The translations under genes were made by a program, and so were the position numbers. From Macrophomina tecta (lineage: Eukaryota > Ascomycota > Dothideomycetes > Botryosphaeriales > Botryosphaeriaceae), in NCBI GenBank assembly GCA_024180945.1, contig JAKSGN010000033.1:2418001-2482000 (forward strand): a stretch of DNA of 64,000 nucleotides, written 5' to 3'. How positions within the stretch are numbered: position 1 is the first letter of the stretch; each line of letters starts with the position of its first letter. Shown here piece by piece: positions 35,763-46,460 of the stretch. A model generated the notes under the pieces. That model worked only from the letters and a program-made list of their open reading frames with translations, did not search any database and was not told the origin of the DNA.

Positions 35763-37143
35763 ATGTCTTCGCCAACGCCGCACAGCACGCTCGAGGTTGA
35801 CGTAGCAGCTCAGCAGGAGAATGAACGGCAAGCATACATTGATAACGATAGCAGCAAGCTTTTACCAGAGGTGTGGGTTCCACTGTCAGACAAGCCTGCC
35901 CATGCTCCGCAGATTGCCGTTCCCACCGCAAGTGCTCCGCAGGTCATCGACAGCTGGACTCTACCTGAGCCCGTTCCAAGCTTACCTCTCGGAAAACCGC
36001 AGGATGGATCATCAACTCGAGTGTGTGGGTTGAAGAAAAGAACTTTCTGGATCCTTGTGGCTGCGGCAGTGGTGGTTTTCGTGGCGGTTGCAGTTGGCGC
36101 TGGTGTTGGAGTATCGCAATCAAACCATTCCGGCTCTAGTGGCTCTGACGGCAACAAGTCAAAGAGCTTCCTGTCAACGTCGAAGCTCGCGGCCACCAAC
36201 TTCACTGCGGATGGCATAGATTACAACTGCGTTTATTATCAGCTGGCCTCGGGCGAGATATACCAGTCCGTGTGGGACTCCAACACCACCGCCTGGAAGG
36301 TCTTTGCCGTCGCAGCGGACGCAGACAACATTCTGGCCAACACGCCCATATCAGCTGATTTATATTGGAGGAGTCCAGACGTGGGTGCCATTCCATTTAC
36401 CCCCTTCTCCTACAGACGTTGCGTATCTTTAACGGTAAACAGGAACGGAGACACCATGTCTTCTATTACGACTCCGAGCAGCGAATTCGCGGGAAAGCTG
36501 CCGACACACCCTACACGGATGCCTGGGACGACAACAACGGCATAGACAACAAAGGCTACGGGGGCAATGGCATCTCTCTGGCTTCGTATGCGAAGGAGTG
36601 TGACGCGTGTTACAATGCGAATGCCGTTGTCTATAATGACGGTGTTCTACAATACGCGACTCCGAAGACTCCGAACGGCGGCGCGCAGTCCTGGAATCAG
36701 AATCCGCTGCCCGATGGACTACCTCGGCCAGCTAGCGCCACGAACCTCGTCATCAAGCCTCTATACAGCGAAGCAGCCGATGATACGGGGAAATCCATCA
36801 TCTTGTTTATGGCCAGCGCTCATGGAAAGCTGGCCAAGCTGCTTTACGATGGAAGCAACTGGGATGGAGGTAAGCTGTCTCGTATAAACTTATTACTGGC
36901 GGATTCTCACCCTCTTTCGCAGAGAATTTAAACTTGAGTATAGCGTCCAATTCAGCTATTGCCGCTTTCACGGCGGGGGCTTTCGTCAACGGCAGCGATT
37001 CCAAGTCCAACTACACCCTCCATGTTCTGACCACGCAACCAGGACAGGAAAGTGGCGGTGTAACGCTATCTTCGTACTCTTCGTCACCGCCGTCTGCGGG
37101 CTGGCAGTCAGATAATCTAGGTTTTGGCTTCGAAAACGTATAG
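35763..37143 (+). CDS. Membrane-anchored fucolectin-like protein, 3' end probably cut by RIP-type stops
   Basis: Proposed exons 35763-36380, 36416-36869 and 36923-37143 give 430 aa. An N-terminal cytoplasmic stretch of about 90 residues rich in Pro and Ser ends in K-K-R. A single membrane helix follows (about 95-117, F-W-I-L-V-A-A-A-V-V-V), then a Ser/Gly linker. The outer domain has repeated blades with W/Y-rich strands such as H-V-F-Y-Y-D-S-E-Q, resembling the fungal fucose-specific lectin (AAL-like propeller) family. Intron 2 (53 nt, GTAAGC...GCAG) is standard; intron 1 would be only 35 nt (GTGGGT...TACAG), so a small frameshift is the alternative. After the TAG at 37141 the same frame continues 51 codons in lectin-like sequence (G-K-V-Y-G-T-I, L-I-K-W-S), with only a TAA at 37234, to a TAG at 37294. 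Both early stops are one C-to-T change from Gln. Sugar specificity is not shown. Confidence 0.68.
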
Positions 37144-37541
37144 AATAGATCAGGTCTAGCCGCGAACCAGGCTGGAAAAGTCTACGGGACTATTCTGTCC
37201 AACACTAGAGACCCGCAGCTAATAAAATGGTCGTAAAATATAGACAATAAAATATATTCAGTGGTTAGTGCCGTTAATACGAACGTGACTTCGTAGACTT
37301 CTCGGTTCTTTTTTTTTTTTTTTCCTATTTATTTTGATCTTGGAGTTCTTCTTTGGTATTATTCTTCTAAAAGGTCATATCGACTCGGGATGGCAACATA
37401 GATATTAACGGTAAAAAATCTCTAATAACTTAAATTGCGTTGTGTATCCAAGTTCAAAGACAGACTATCAGGTCAACTAGGCTACCGACAGAGGCCTTCG
37501 GCTACCGAAGAGTATCTCTACATAATACATCCGCTGACGGC
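37144..37541. other. Convergent intergenic region
   Basis: Lies between the ends of the lectin (plus) and GH79 (minus) genes. It includes the probable former 3' coding end of the lectin (to 37296) and a run of about 15 T near 37309-37323. Nothing else was recognised. Confidence 0.5.
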
Positions 37542-39340
37542 TTACCAATTCTTCAGCATCTCCACCACGATGGCCTCAGACGCCTGGACCGTCACATTAC
37601 CCACCGGCGAATTATTCTTCACGTCAATCGTCACCGGCTTCTCACCGTCCTGGTACTCCTTTCCATCGTTTTCCGCAGTCCAGCGTTTACCAGCCCAGGT
37701 GATCCCCTCCTCAGCGGTGGCATTAGCACCCATCAGCCTCGACACTCTCACCCTCTTCACCTCATCCGGCAAATCCGTCAAGTTGACATCTCTCTTGCCC
37801 CTCAGCCCCTCTCCATTCCAAAAGTTCAGATTCAGCACCGCCACCTTCGACAGCTCGCCGCCGTTATACCCTGCATACCCGACAACATTTCGGTGCCCAG
37901 TCAAGTCCAGTGCCTGGATCTTCAGGTCCCCGGCCGACCCGATAAAGTCCGCGCCGGCGGCCAGGCCGTAAAAGTTGCCATGCACGGCCTTGCCGTTGAT
38001 CGGCTGCCAGGCCGCGATCTTGAAGCCGGTACCCAGCTGCATGGACACGCGACGAATGCCCATGGTCATGCTGTACAGCAGGAAGTCGAGCGTCCAGAGC
38101 GCGGCGCCGAGCGTGCCGTAGAGGTTGGGGTTGGGGTCGCCGTTGCCGCCGATGGCGCTGCCGACTTCGCCGAGGATGAAGGGCGTGCGGGAGTGGTTGT
38201 GGGCGAAGTCGATGTTGTGGCGGAATTTGTCCTCCATCTTTTGGACGGTGACGGAGTGGGTCATGAGTTCGTCTGGTGCTGTCAGTTGGGTCTTGTATTT
38301 TGCACGTTCAACTTACATGTAAGATTTCCAGACGCATTTCCTTGATAACTGTTGCCCGTTAGCACTCCCATCCGTCCCAAGAAAGACAAAGGAGGATCTA
38401 ACTCACTAATGCTGCGACACCGTCTTCATGTGCCCCCCCTGGGCCATCTGATCCCAAAACTTCGAACTGCAGCATACACACACAAAGGTCAGCTCAGCTC
38501 TCGCACACCTCCCTCCAAAACAGCAGTCAGACGGCACTCACTAGTCCCACTTCACCTCATCCACACTCGACGACAACCCCAGCGCCTGGAACCACTTGCC
38601 GCCCTCCAACCCTTCCACCCCCCTCGTCAAGTTCCCCGCATACCTCGTCCACTCCCTCGCATAGTCCACCGGCCCCCACGACCCGTCTCTATCCGTCCGA
38701 TCCCCGCACCCATACTTCGGATAAAAGTTCGGCTCGTTCCCGATCTCTAACGCATCCAGCTTCCCCTCGCCCATCGCCTCGACGCTCGCGCTCGCGAACG
38801 CGATCCCGTTGGCGACGTCCTTGCGCGCCAGCGGGATCTGCAGCGTGTAGCGCGGGTTGACGGACGCAGGGAGATTGGCGAAGCTGTGTAGCCAGAGCGC
38901 GCTAATGGTGACGTTGGTGTGGAGTTTGCAGTTCTCGCCGGTGGGGGTGGTGGTGTTGGTGGTGGAGGCGTTGTCGAAGCGGCTGTTGTCCATGGAGGTG
39001 CCACCGATACGGATGGGGATGGGGGCGCCGCCTGTGCGGGTGGAGAGGAGGGTGAGGAGGTAGGCAGTGAAGCCGTTGGTGGAGTTGAGGCCTGTGGGAG
39101 TGGTGAATGGGTGGGTTGCGCGGGGGAGGGGTGGTGGACGTTACCTGCGTAGTCGGGGAAACTCTTCATTTCGATGCCGAAACCGATGTAGCCTTGGTTC
39201 ACGACTGTCGCGTTGGTTGCGTTGTGTGGTGGGCTCCAGTGAATTGCGGATGCGGCTGCTGTTGATGCATTTTCGGCTGCCGCTGCCGTTGACGCGGCGC
39301 TTAGCAGGTAAAGAAAGCTGAGTTCGAGAGTGAACTTCAT
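37542..39340 (-). CDS. GH79 family glycosidase (beta-glucuronidase/heparanase-like), secreted, five exons
   Basis: Predicted retaining glycosidase of family GH79; known members remove glucuronic acid or 4-O-methyl-glucuronic acid from glycans, or cut heparan-type chains. Minus-strand exons are 39340-39145, 39091-38542, 38466-38407, 38348-38317 and 38278-37542, total 1575 nt, 524 aa, in frame throughout. Introns are 53, 75, 58 and 38 nt, with GT-AG ends and branch words such as GCTAAC. A signal peptide covers about residues 1-21. The acid/base Glu185 lies in A-L-E-I-G-N-E-P-N-F-Y and the nucleophile Glu317 in F-I-L-G-E-V-G-S. The S-Q-H-Y-Y-Q strand is restored exactly across the intron 3 junction. 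The C-terminal 130 residues look like the GH79C beta-sandwich. Many N-x-S/T sites fit secretion. It is divergent from the sulfatase gene, 715 bp away. Substrate cannot be set from sequence. Confidence 0.92.
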
Positions 39341-40055
39341 GACTTTTCTGGGTAAATGAAATGAGCAATGGATACTATCCCTACTCCGAGTTCTGTTGTT
39401 GAGGGCTTTTATGTCCACTTGGCGAGGCAGTGCATTAGGGATGTGATTGATCAAGAAATCAGGCACGCTGCCGTTGTAGGCTGACCAGGAAGGAGAGTAG
39501 TTCGTATTTGTGCTACCGCCCGTTATGAATAGAACAATCTGCTTTCGGCAAGCATCGGCAATAATATTCAGCCCTGCACAGCAGCGTAGGCGAAGCACTG
39601 CGCCTTGTGACTTCTCAGCCAATTGACGTCATGTACTTTGCCTGTTTCCGTTATGATCGGCTCCGGTGTGAGATCGAGGATTCGCGCTAGAGTGGCTTGT
39701 CAGCATGCCCCAACCAATTGTCGCCGACAAGTATCTACAGAGGGGGGAAACGTGACCATTAATATGTTGCCCATTAATATGTTGCTATCCAGGTCGGTGA
39801 AGCAATTGTAGGATATGCAATTGTAGGGTTGCACCTTTTGTGGTACCCGAGAACGCGCACTTCAATCCAACGATCGACAGTTTGCCTCGTTCAGTCTTCG
39901 TCAGCGTCCCGAGTTTCAATTAGCCCCCAAAGCGACGGAGCACGCAGCTCAGCTACAACTCTGACACCCGAAAACAAGCATAAATACCAAGAGCTCTGAA
40001 AGCTTCGCATCGACAACGTGCTCAATAGCCAACTGTGTTTGGTATCATTGCTATC
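39341..40055. promoter_or_regulatory. Shared divergent promoter of the GH79 and sulfatase genes
   Basis: A 715-bp region between the two start codons. It holds a perfect 15-bp tandem duplication of CCATTAATATGTTGC (39756-39770 and 39771-39785). Shortly after come two copies of GCAATTGTAGG 15 bp apart (39802 and 39817). Repeated short units in a common promoter may be regulator sites; function is inferred. Confidence 0.55.
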
Positions 40056-42294
40056 ATGATCTCTCGCTTACTCTTTACTGTTGCGGCCGCCGGCCTGCTT
40101 TTCTGCGATGGCTCTGTCGCCGCCAAGAAACCAAACATTGTTATGATCATGAGCGATGATCAAGACTATCGTCTCGGGTCGTTGGACTACCAGGATGTCG
40201 TCCAAAAAGAGATCATTGCTGAGGGTGTTCTCCTTACCAACCACTTCGTCACCACTGCTCAATGTTGCCCGAGCCGTGTGTCATTCCATCGAGGCCAGAT
40301 GGCACATAACACGAACCACACTGACGTCCGGGCCGCTGGGTGAGTATAACATGTTCTACTTGACTTCGCCGAACTGTAGATCGCTGACATTCTGGGAATA
40401 GTGGCGGATATTCCAAGTTCCTTGCATCCGGCGAAGATGAGGACTATCTTCCCCACTGGCTGAAAAAAGCTGGTTACCGGACAGACTGTAAGCGTGTGCT
40501 GCTTTCAAAGAGTGCTGGGAAAAAGGCTGATATGAGACTCTGCAGACATTGGGAAGTTGTTCAACGGCCTCAATCTAGCCAACTACTCCCCCAAGCCGAA
40601 AGGCTGGGACCACGTTGATGTGTTGGTGCGTTCTTCCTGATTTTACGGATAACAACATGCTGATTATTCGAGATTGACCCATATATCTACTCTTACAACA
40701 ACGTTGTCATGTCAATGAACGGAGACCGCCCAATCTGGTACGAGGGATACCATCAAACGGACGTGCTCCGAGCCAAAGGGTATGCGGGTCCTTTCATCTT
40801 GCCTGCTTATATCATCTACTGATCAAACAAATCACAGTCTTGCAAGACTGGACCACCTGATTTCTCAGGAGGACCCATTCTACCTTACCATCGCCCCCGC
40901 AAGCCCGCACGTTCAAGGCTCCGACCTACCAGTCCCACTGCAGCGCCACGCGCATGACTTTCCTAACGCGACAGTGCCAAAACCGAAAGGCGGTAACTTC
41001 AACCCAAACGACAGCTTCACCGAACAGAAAGTGAGCTGGCTACGAAATCTAACACTTCTGGACGACGAACAAGTCAATCGGACACACGAGCATTATCGAC
41101 ACCGACTGCGAGCCTTGAAAGGCCTTGACGAGATTGTACATGACGTGGTCAAGAAGCTGAACGAAACGGGCGCGTTGAACAACACCTACGGTATGAAGAT
41201 CATCCTCTCAGAGCTGAGGATCACGGTGCTGACTGCCTTCCAGTGATATACACAACAGACAACGGCTACCACCTCGGAAACCACCGCGTCCCCGCCGGAA
41301 AGTCCCTGCCATACATCGAAGACACCAACGTCCCAATGGCCATCCGAGGCCCGGGCATCCCCCCGGGAAAGATTTCCAAAACACCAAGCACACACGTGGA
41401 CATGGTCCCCACCTTCCTCGACATCGCTGGGCTGGCCGCGCAAGACCGTCCGTCCTTCCTCGATGGCCGGAGCCTGCTGGAGGAGTGGCACAACCCGACG
41501 GACGCCAACGCCTCGACCGCCGCCACCGGCACGCCCAAGGAGATCATCAACATCGAGTTCTGGGGTGGCGCGGGCATCGAAGGCCCGGTAAAGGGCAGGA
41601 AGGAGCTCGGGAATCAGCACAACAGCTACAAGACGCTGCGGATCGTCGGGGAGAAGTCGGCTTGGCTGTTCTCGAGATGGTGCACCCACGAGACGGAGCT
41701 GTACGACACGATTGTGAGTCGTTAACTTCCTGTACATGGCTGGGGGCGAAATGACGCTGACATGGCTTCAAACAGAATGATCCTTACGAACTCACAAACC
41801 TGGCCTCCAACCCCTCGCACAAAAAGCTTCTTAACCGCCTCAACGCCCTCGTCCTCGTCACAAAGTCCTGCTACAGTAACACCTGCCGCAACCCGTGGTC
41901 AGCCTTGCAGCCCAACCACAGCAACAGCAACTCGTCCATCCGCAACCTCGACGACGCCATGGACCCCGCGTACGACGACTTCTTCGCCTCCGACCAGTTC
42001 CCCGACGTCGACTTCGGGCACTGCATGGAGTACCAGAACGTGCCGAACGAGATGCCGTTCTTCCCGGAAGACGCTGTCGATCTGGGCGGCGCGTGGCGCG
42101 AGCCGACGGACGACTTTATTGTCTGGGAGGTGCGGAATGCGAGCAGGGTGAAGGGGAGCAAGGAGCATCATGGGAATGAGACGCAGAGGCACGTCACGCT
42201 GCAGACGATCATGGAGACGGCGAAGAATTTGACGGCTGGTCAATTGGGGGTGAAACAGAAGTGCGATTATAAAGGGAACTGCGTTGATGCGTAA
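40056..42294 (+). CDS. Sulfatase (arylsulfatase / N-acetylglucosamine-6-sulfatase-like), secreted, seven exons
   Basis: Hydrolyses sulfate esters using formylglycine. Exons are 40056-40339, 40402-40487, 40546-40625, 40673-40779, 40838-41190, 41244-41713 and 41776-42294, total 1899 nt, 632 aa. All six introns (47-62 nt) have GT-AG ends and keep frame, several with CTGAT branch sites. A signal peptide covers about residues 1-23. P-N-I-V-M-I-M-S-D-D-Q-D starts the sulfatase fold, with Asp34/35 as likely calcium ligands. C-C-P-S-R at 70-74 is the C-x-P-S-R signature, with Cys70 the residue converted to formylglycine. Y-T-T-D-N-G-Y-H-L-G-N-H-R carries the second Asp-Asn ligand pair. Several N-x-S/T sites occur. 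The start at 40056 is the first ATG followed by a hydrophobic leader. The closest general resemblance is to GNS-type and fungal arylsulfatases; substrate is unknown. Confidence 0.93.
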
Positions 42295-44601
42295 AAGGGA
42301 GGATCAGTGGCGTTTGGGAAGGTGTGGTCAGGAAACTAAGGTTAGATGGTACACGTATCTACTCCCGTCCGCCCGTTCATTTTCCAGCATTCTATTAGAT
42401 CACAATATACAATGTAATTGCCACGGCTGGCCTCTGCCTCTAAGAATCCAAACACCAAGGAGGGGTGGTAAGCCGTATAGGATTTACCTTAAGTGGGTAC
42501 AAGAAGAGGGCGAGGACGAGTAAGGCGAGTGACGTGACTAAGCACTGTGTGCGAAGGCCGTGTTACTAATAAGTACTCCAAATTATTGTAAAGTTGACTA
42601 CACAGGTTAAAGCTATCTAATAAGTACAGTTTATATACAGGTAGAAAAGTATATATAATCTATATCTAGTAACTAGATATAGATTATAAAAAGTAATAGT
42701 AGTTAATCTAGTTAAAATATATCAGTTTAATAACCGCTTTGTGATTGTATTATCCAGAGTATACATAGTACGAAGATAACGATACCTTGTCCGCTGCGCT
42801 GCTTCTACTAATAAATAATACTCTGCAGTGCCATCTTGCTGTCGCCGCAGATAATATACTCTTAAGTAGATAGAACGATAAAGCTAAGATCCGATGCGGA
42901 AAGTTCGGGCTTTAGGTGCAGCCGCTAGTTCCATTTAATCCTATAATCTAGGTTATAGTAGCCGGGATAAAGGGTTATAAGGTAACGCTATATTATACGT
43001 TAGCTTACTTTAGTTATATATCTTTCGATAATTATTTCGCTATTTTCTATCTAAATAGTCTTTTCTATTCTCTAGAATCTTAGTCGATGCTTCTATCTAT
43101 GATGACTAAGGCTAGGCATCTAAGCTGCCCTTTAAAGTAAATGTTTTCTCGTCTCTAAGTCCAATCACAACTATTTCTTAGTAACATTATAGTTATAATA
43201 TACGAGCTTATAAGTTCTAATATCTAACCAAAGGCTAATTTATAAGATCTAAGCCTAGTATTATCTATAAAGCTGTAAATTAATTTTAAAAGGCCGTTAA
43301 GTAAATTAGTATTTCTTATCTTAAGAGCTTAATTATATAACTAATATTAGAGCTAGATATAACTCACTATCGCCGTAGTATATAATATATACTAATAGAT
43401 GTATCCGCAAGTTAAGTACTCTTATGGATATAAAGTTAAGTATATATCTTATATTCTATAATATTCTAAAGTGAAATAGAGAGGTTTAGATTATTTAAAT
43501 TTAAGAAATAATTATAGCCTTAGAATATCTTTAAAAAAGAAAAAATATCTAGATTATAGTGCTTTATATATCTAATGCTAAAATAGAAAGTTCTTTACTT
43601 ATAGAAGCGGCTACTTAGTCTATAGCTAGGTATTAATAATAGGTTAATAAGAATATTTACGTAGGTATAGCTTTTATATTACCTAAGATCCGAAGTATTC
43701 TAGAGATTTAATATAAAATTCTTAAATCGATATCTTAGAAAAATAGGCTATAAGTAGCTAGCTATCTTAGTATTATACTCTTTTAAATATTCAGATTTTA
43801 AATTATAGGGACCTAAAAGAGTTTAAGTAAAATAGCGCTATATTATCTAGTAGTTCTCTTTTAGCCTTAGTAATAGCTATAGTACTTAGTATTCTATAAG
43901 AACTTATACGTACTATATTTTCTTATAGCTAGTTTTATTATAAATAAATAATAGATATTAAAATAAGTAATTAAGGCTTTCCTTTTTTTATAGTATAGAA
44001 AGAAAGATAATATATATATATATATATATATTTTAGATTTCTATTATAGTAAATAGCCCCTATTATATATAAAGATTACTATAATACCTAAAGTACTATT
44101 ATTATATTTAATAGGTTTTCCTATATAGACTTTCTATTTTTATAGCTTTTTTAATCTTAGAGTTACTTAGCTCTTATAGTTCTTAGTCTTATATAGACTC
44201 TTTATTTATACTTTCTTAAGAAGCTACTATGACTCTTTCTAATTTTTATTTTAGAATATAAAACCTTCTCGACTAAAGATTTATAATATACGGTAAGTCT
44301 TTTACTATATAGAAAGAAAGTTTAGTTAGTTCTTCTAATTTATACTAGATTATAAAGGGCTTTAGTCTAAAATAAAGAATTATAGAATAAATTAGATAAT
44401 AGCTAAAGTTTTATTCTATTAGTAGCTATTAAACTAAAAACTTAGAAAATTATTTTTTATAAAAAGATTTAAAATTATCTAGATATTTCTTCTTATAGAA
44501 AATTTTTAGTATAAGGCTAGATAGTATTTTTACTCTTTTTATCTAAAAGCTATTACTTATTTTTAGTCTCGTATCTCTTAAAAAAATTTTAATAAGTAGC
44601 T
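42295..44601. other. Island edge, then AT-rich RIP-mutated stretch
   Basis: Normal composition persists to about 42590 and again in patches at 42740-42950, with no frame recognised there. The rest is TA-rich with stops in all frames, including an (AT)n run near 44011-44032. No LTR or domain motif was seen. Confidence 0.5.
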
Positions 44602-44603
44602 AA

Positions 44604-46458
44604 CGTAGTTTACAAGCGAGCCGCCACTCCAAGCGAGCCGCCACCCTCACCAGCTTTCTACGCCTTCACACGCATATCGTTCAACAACGCATTAAAATAT
44701 AATAAGAACAACAACTATCCTAGCTTAAGAAGCCTCCCCAGTATCTTTTTGGCACGTCCGAGAATTGTGCCCTGGCTCCCTACAGCGCCTACAGCGCGCT
44801 GTTTGCTGCCTACTCACACCAGATCGCGCCTTGCCTTGACGCATTTCGCCCTCAAGTCGCTCATTAACGTCATTTTGAGCAATAGTTTCCATGCCCTCTG
44901 CCTTTGTTAAGGTGCCTCGCTTCTGGATCCGCTTTCTTTTGCGCTGTTTACGCTTTGTGGCGGCCTCATTTGCCTTCTGAAGGCTGGAGACCTGATCGCG
45001 TAACAAGACCATCTCATGCACCATCAGCTGAGCCCCCTTGGTAAGCCGATTAAGCGAGTCAATCATTGAAGTAGGCGACGAATCTTGGTGCCTTTGAATC
45101 CGATCGCGAATTAGGGTTGATTGGGACTCTAGTTCTCGCGCGTTGCTTGGTGTTTTCGACTCCCATAGAGCAGCCTCTGGGGCAGCTGGTGGTGTTGGCG
45201 TACGAAGCTTCACATCAAGCTTTGATAGCACCGCATCTGGGTCGTACGGCACTAGCCCAGCTCCTCGAAAGCTTGCGCAGATGTTAGCCTTTGTGATTGA
45301 CTTATCAAAGGCTGCTTTGAAGGCTGGTAGGAACTCAAGCTTTGTGATATGGTTGATGTGGTTGCGCGCCAAGCCTCCAATCTGATCCCCATACGCGCGC
45401 TTCAACGGCGAGAAGCAGCCCACATCAAGCGGCTGGAGCACGTGCGACGAATGGGGAGGCATGCAGAGGGTAATAATCTTCTCCTCCTTACAGATCGCCT
45501 GGAATTCAAGCGAGTTGTGGCTCTCGTGGCCGTCGATAATCAGCAGCCGATGCGTCCCCACCGTACGCGCCTTCGTATGCTTGTTGAAGTGCTTTAGCCA
45601 CGCAACCCCAAGCTCATTCGTTGTCCAGCCGTTGTCACTAACTGCGATAGCCCAATCGCCAGGTATATCGTCGTCCCCATACCAGGCAGAGAGGTGGTGC
45701 TTGGCCGCGAAGATGATGAATGGTGGAATCGCCCACCCAGCAGCGTTGATTCCTTGGATGACAGTCACCCACTCACGGTCGCCTGGCTGTACCGCCTTTG
45801 GTCGATTGCGCCTCTCCGAGCCTGTAACAACGAGCTGAGCTAATATCTTGCCTACCATAAAGCCAGTCTCGTCGAAGTTGTGGTTGTCTTCGTCAAGGAT
45901 GCCGTACTTCTCCTTCGTACGCTGCACAAGCTTAAACCACTCGCTAAGGACCTTAGGATCCTCACACAAGGCCCGCTGGCGATCATACGGTCGATTTAAT
46001 TGAGCTTTAAGCTGCGGAGTCCGCCCAACAAAGTTCCTTGGCCAATGTGTGCCAACCTGGCCAGCAGCGCGCTCAGCAAGCAGTTTGTTAGCCATATCCC
46101 GCACTGCATCCAACGTAGGCGCAAAGCCTCGCGAATCTAGGTCAAGTATGTGTTGAATAATTGCCTCCTCCTCGGGTTTTGTAAGCTTCTTTGAATTGGG
46201 CTCGCAATCGCGTCGTGAGGCGACTCCAGCGCGTCGGTCGCGGAGCGTGGTTCGGGGGATGTTGAACGTTGATGCAGCGCGCTTTACGCTCCGGATCTGC
46301 TTCTTATCAATAGCTGAGATAGCGAGGAAGATATCTGCTTCGTTGTAGGTTGATCGAGTAGTAGTTGGTTGAGCCATTGTAGTCGAAAGGTGACGCGTCG
46401 CGTAAAGTTGGTGAGGGTGGCGGCTCGCTTGGAGTGGCGGCTCGCTTGTAAACTACGT
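44604..46458 (-). mobile_element. Fot1/pogo DNA transposon, copy 2 (apparently intact)
   Basis: An 1855-bp element with 50-bp perfect inverted repeats (44604-44653 and 46409-46458) beginning ACGTAGTTTACAAGCGAGCC. TA is duplicated on both sides (44602-44603 and 46459-46460). Each TIR has the motif AAGCGAGCCGCCA twice, 17 bp apart. Composition is normal inside and sharply AT-rich outside, so this is a recent arrival or has escaped RIP. Confidence 0.96.
44725..46377 (-). CDS. Fot1/pogo-type DDE transposase, intact
   Basis: A 550-aa transposase with full-length domain order. An N-terminal psq-type helix-turn-helix (about 10-50: R-A-A-S-T-F-N-I-P-R-T-T-L) is followed by a CENP-B-like DNA-binding domain (about 62-135, E-E-E-A-I-I-Q-H-I, then N-K-L-L). 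The DDE_1 catalytic core has Asp169 in N-F-D-E-T-G, Asp282 in L-I-I-D-G-H-E-S-H and Asp318 in Q-P-L-D-V-G; the last two are separated by 35 residues, as in Fot1/pogo. A basic region (about 474-487) precedes a C-terminal CCHC knuckle, Cys529, Cys532, His537, Cys542. No intron or stop interrupts it. It should cut at the TIRs and insert at TA. Activity is not shown, but every visible catalytic residue is present. Confidence 0.95.
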   Translation of the reverse strand: MAQPTTTRSTYNEADIFLAISAIDKKQIRSVKRAASTFNIPRTTLRDRRAGVASRRDCEPNSKKLTKPEEEAIIQHILDLDSRGFAPTLDAVRDMANKLLAERAAGQVGTHWPRNFVGRTPQLKAQLNRPYDRQRALCEDPKVLSEWFKLVQRTKEKYGILDEDNHNFDETGFMVGKILAQLVVTGSERRNRPKAVQPGDREWVTVIQGINAAGWAIPPFIIFAAKHHLSAWYGDDDIPGDWAIAVSDNGWTTNELGVAWLKHFNKHTKARTVGTHRLLIIDGHESHNSLEFQAICKEEKIITLCMPPHSSHVLQPLDVGCFSPLKRAYGDQIGGLARNHINHITKLEFLPAFKAAFDKSITKANICASFRGAGLVPYDPDAVLSKLDVKLRTPTPPAAPEAALWESKTPSNARELESQSTLIRDRIQRHQDSSPTSMIDSLNRLTKGAQLMVHEMVLLRDQVSSLQKANEAATKRKQRKRKRIQKRGTLTKAEGMETIAQNDVNERLEGEMRQGKARSGVSRQQTARCRRCREPGHNSRTCQKDTGEAS

Positions 46459-46460
46459 TA

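Noticed and set aside
37440..38345. 301-codon plus-strand frame
   Set aside because: It is a shadow of the GH79 gene, whose five-exon minus-strand structure has catalytic motifs and exact splice phases.
38747..39622. 291-codon minus-strand frame
   Set aside because: It reads through GH79 intron 1 and then out of frame; only its middle part corresponds to GH79 exon 1.
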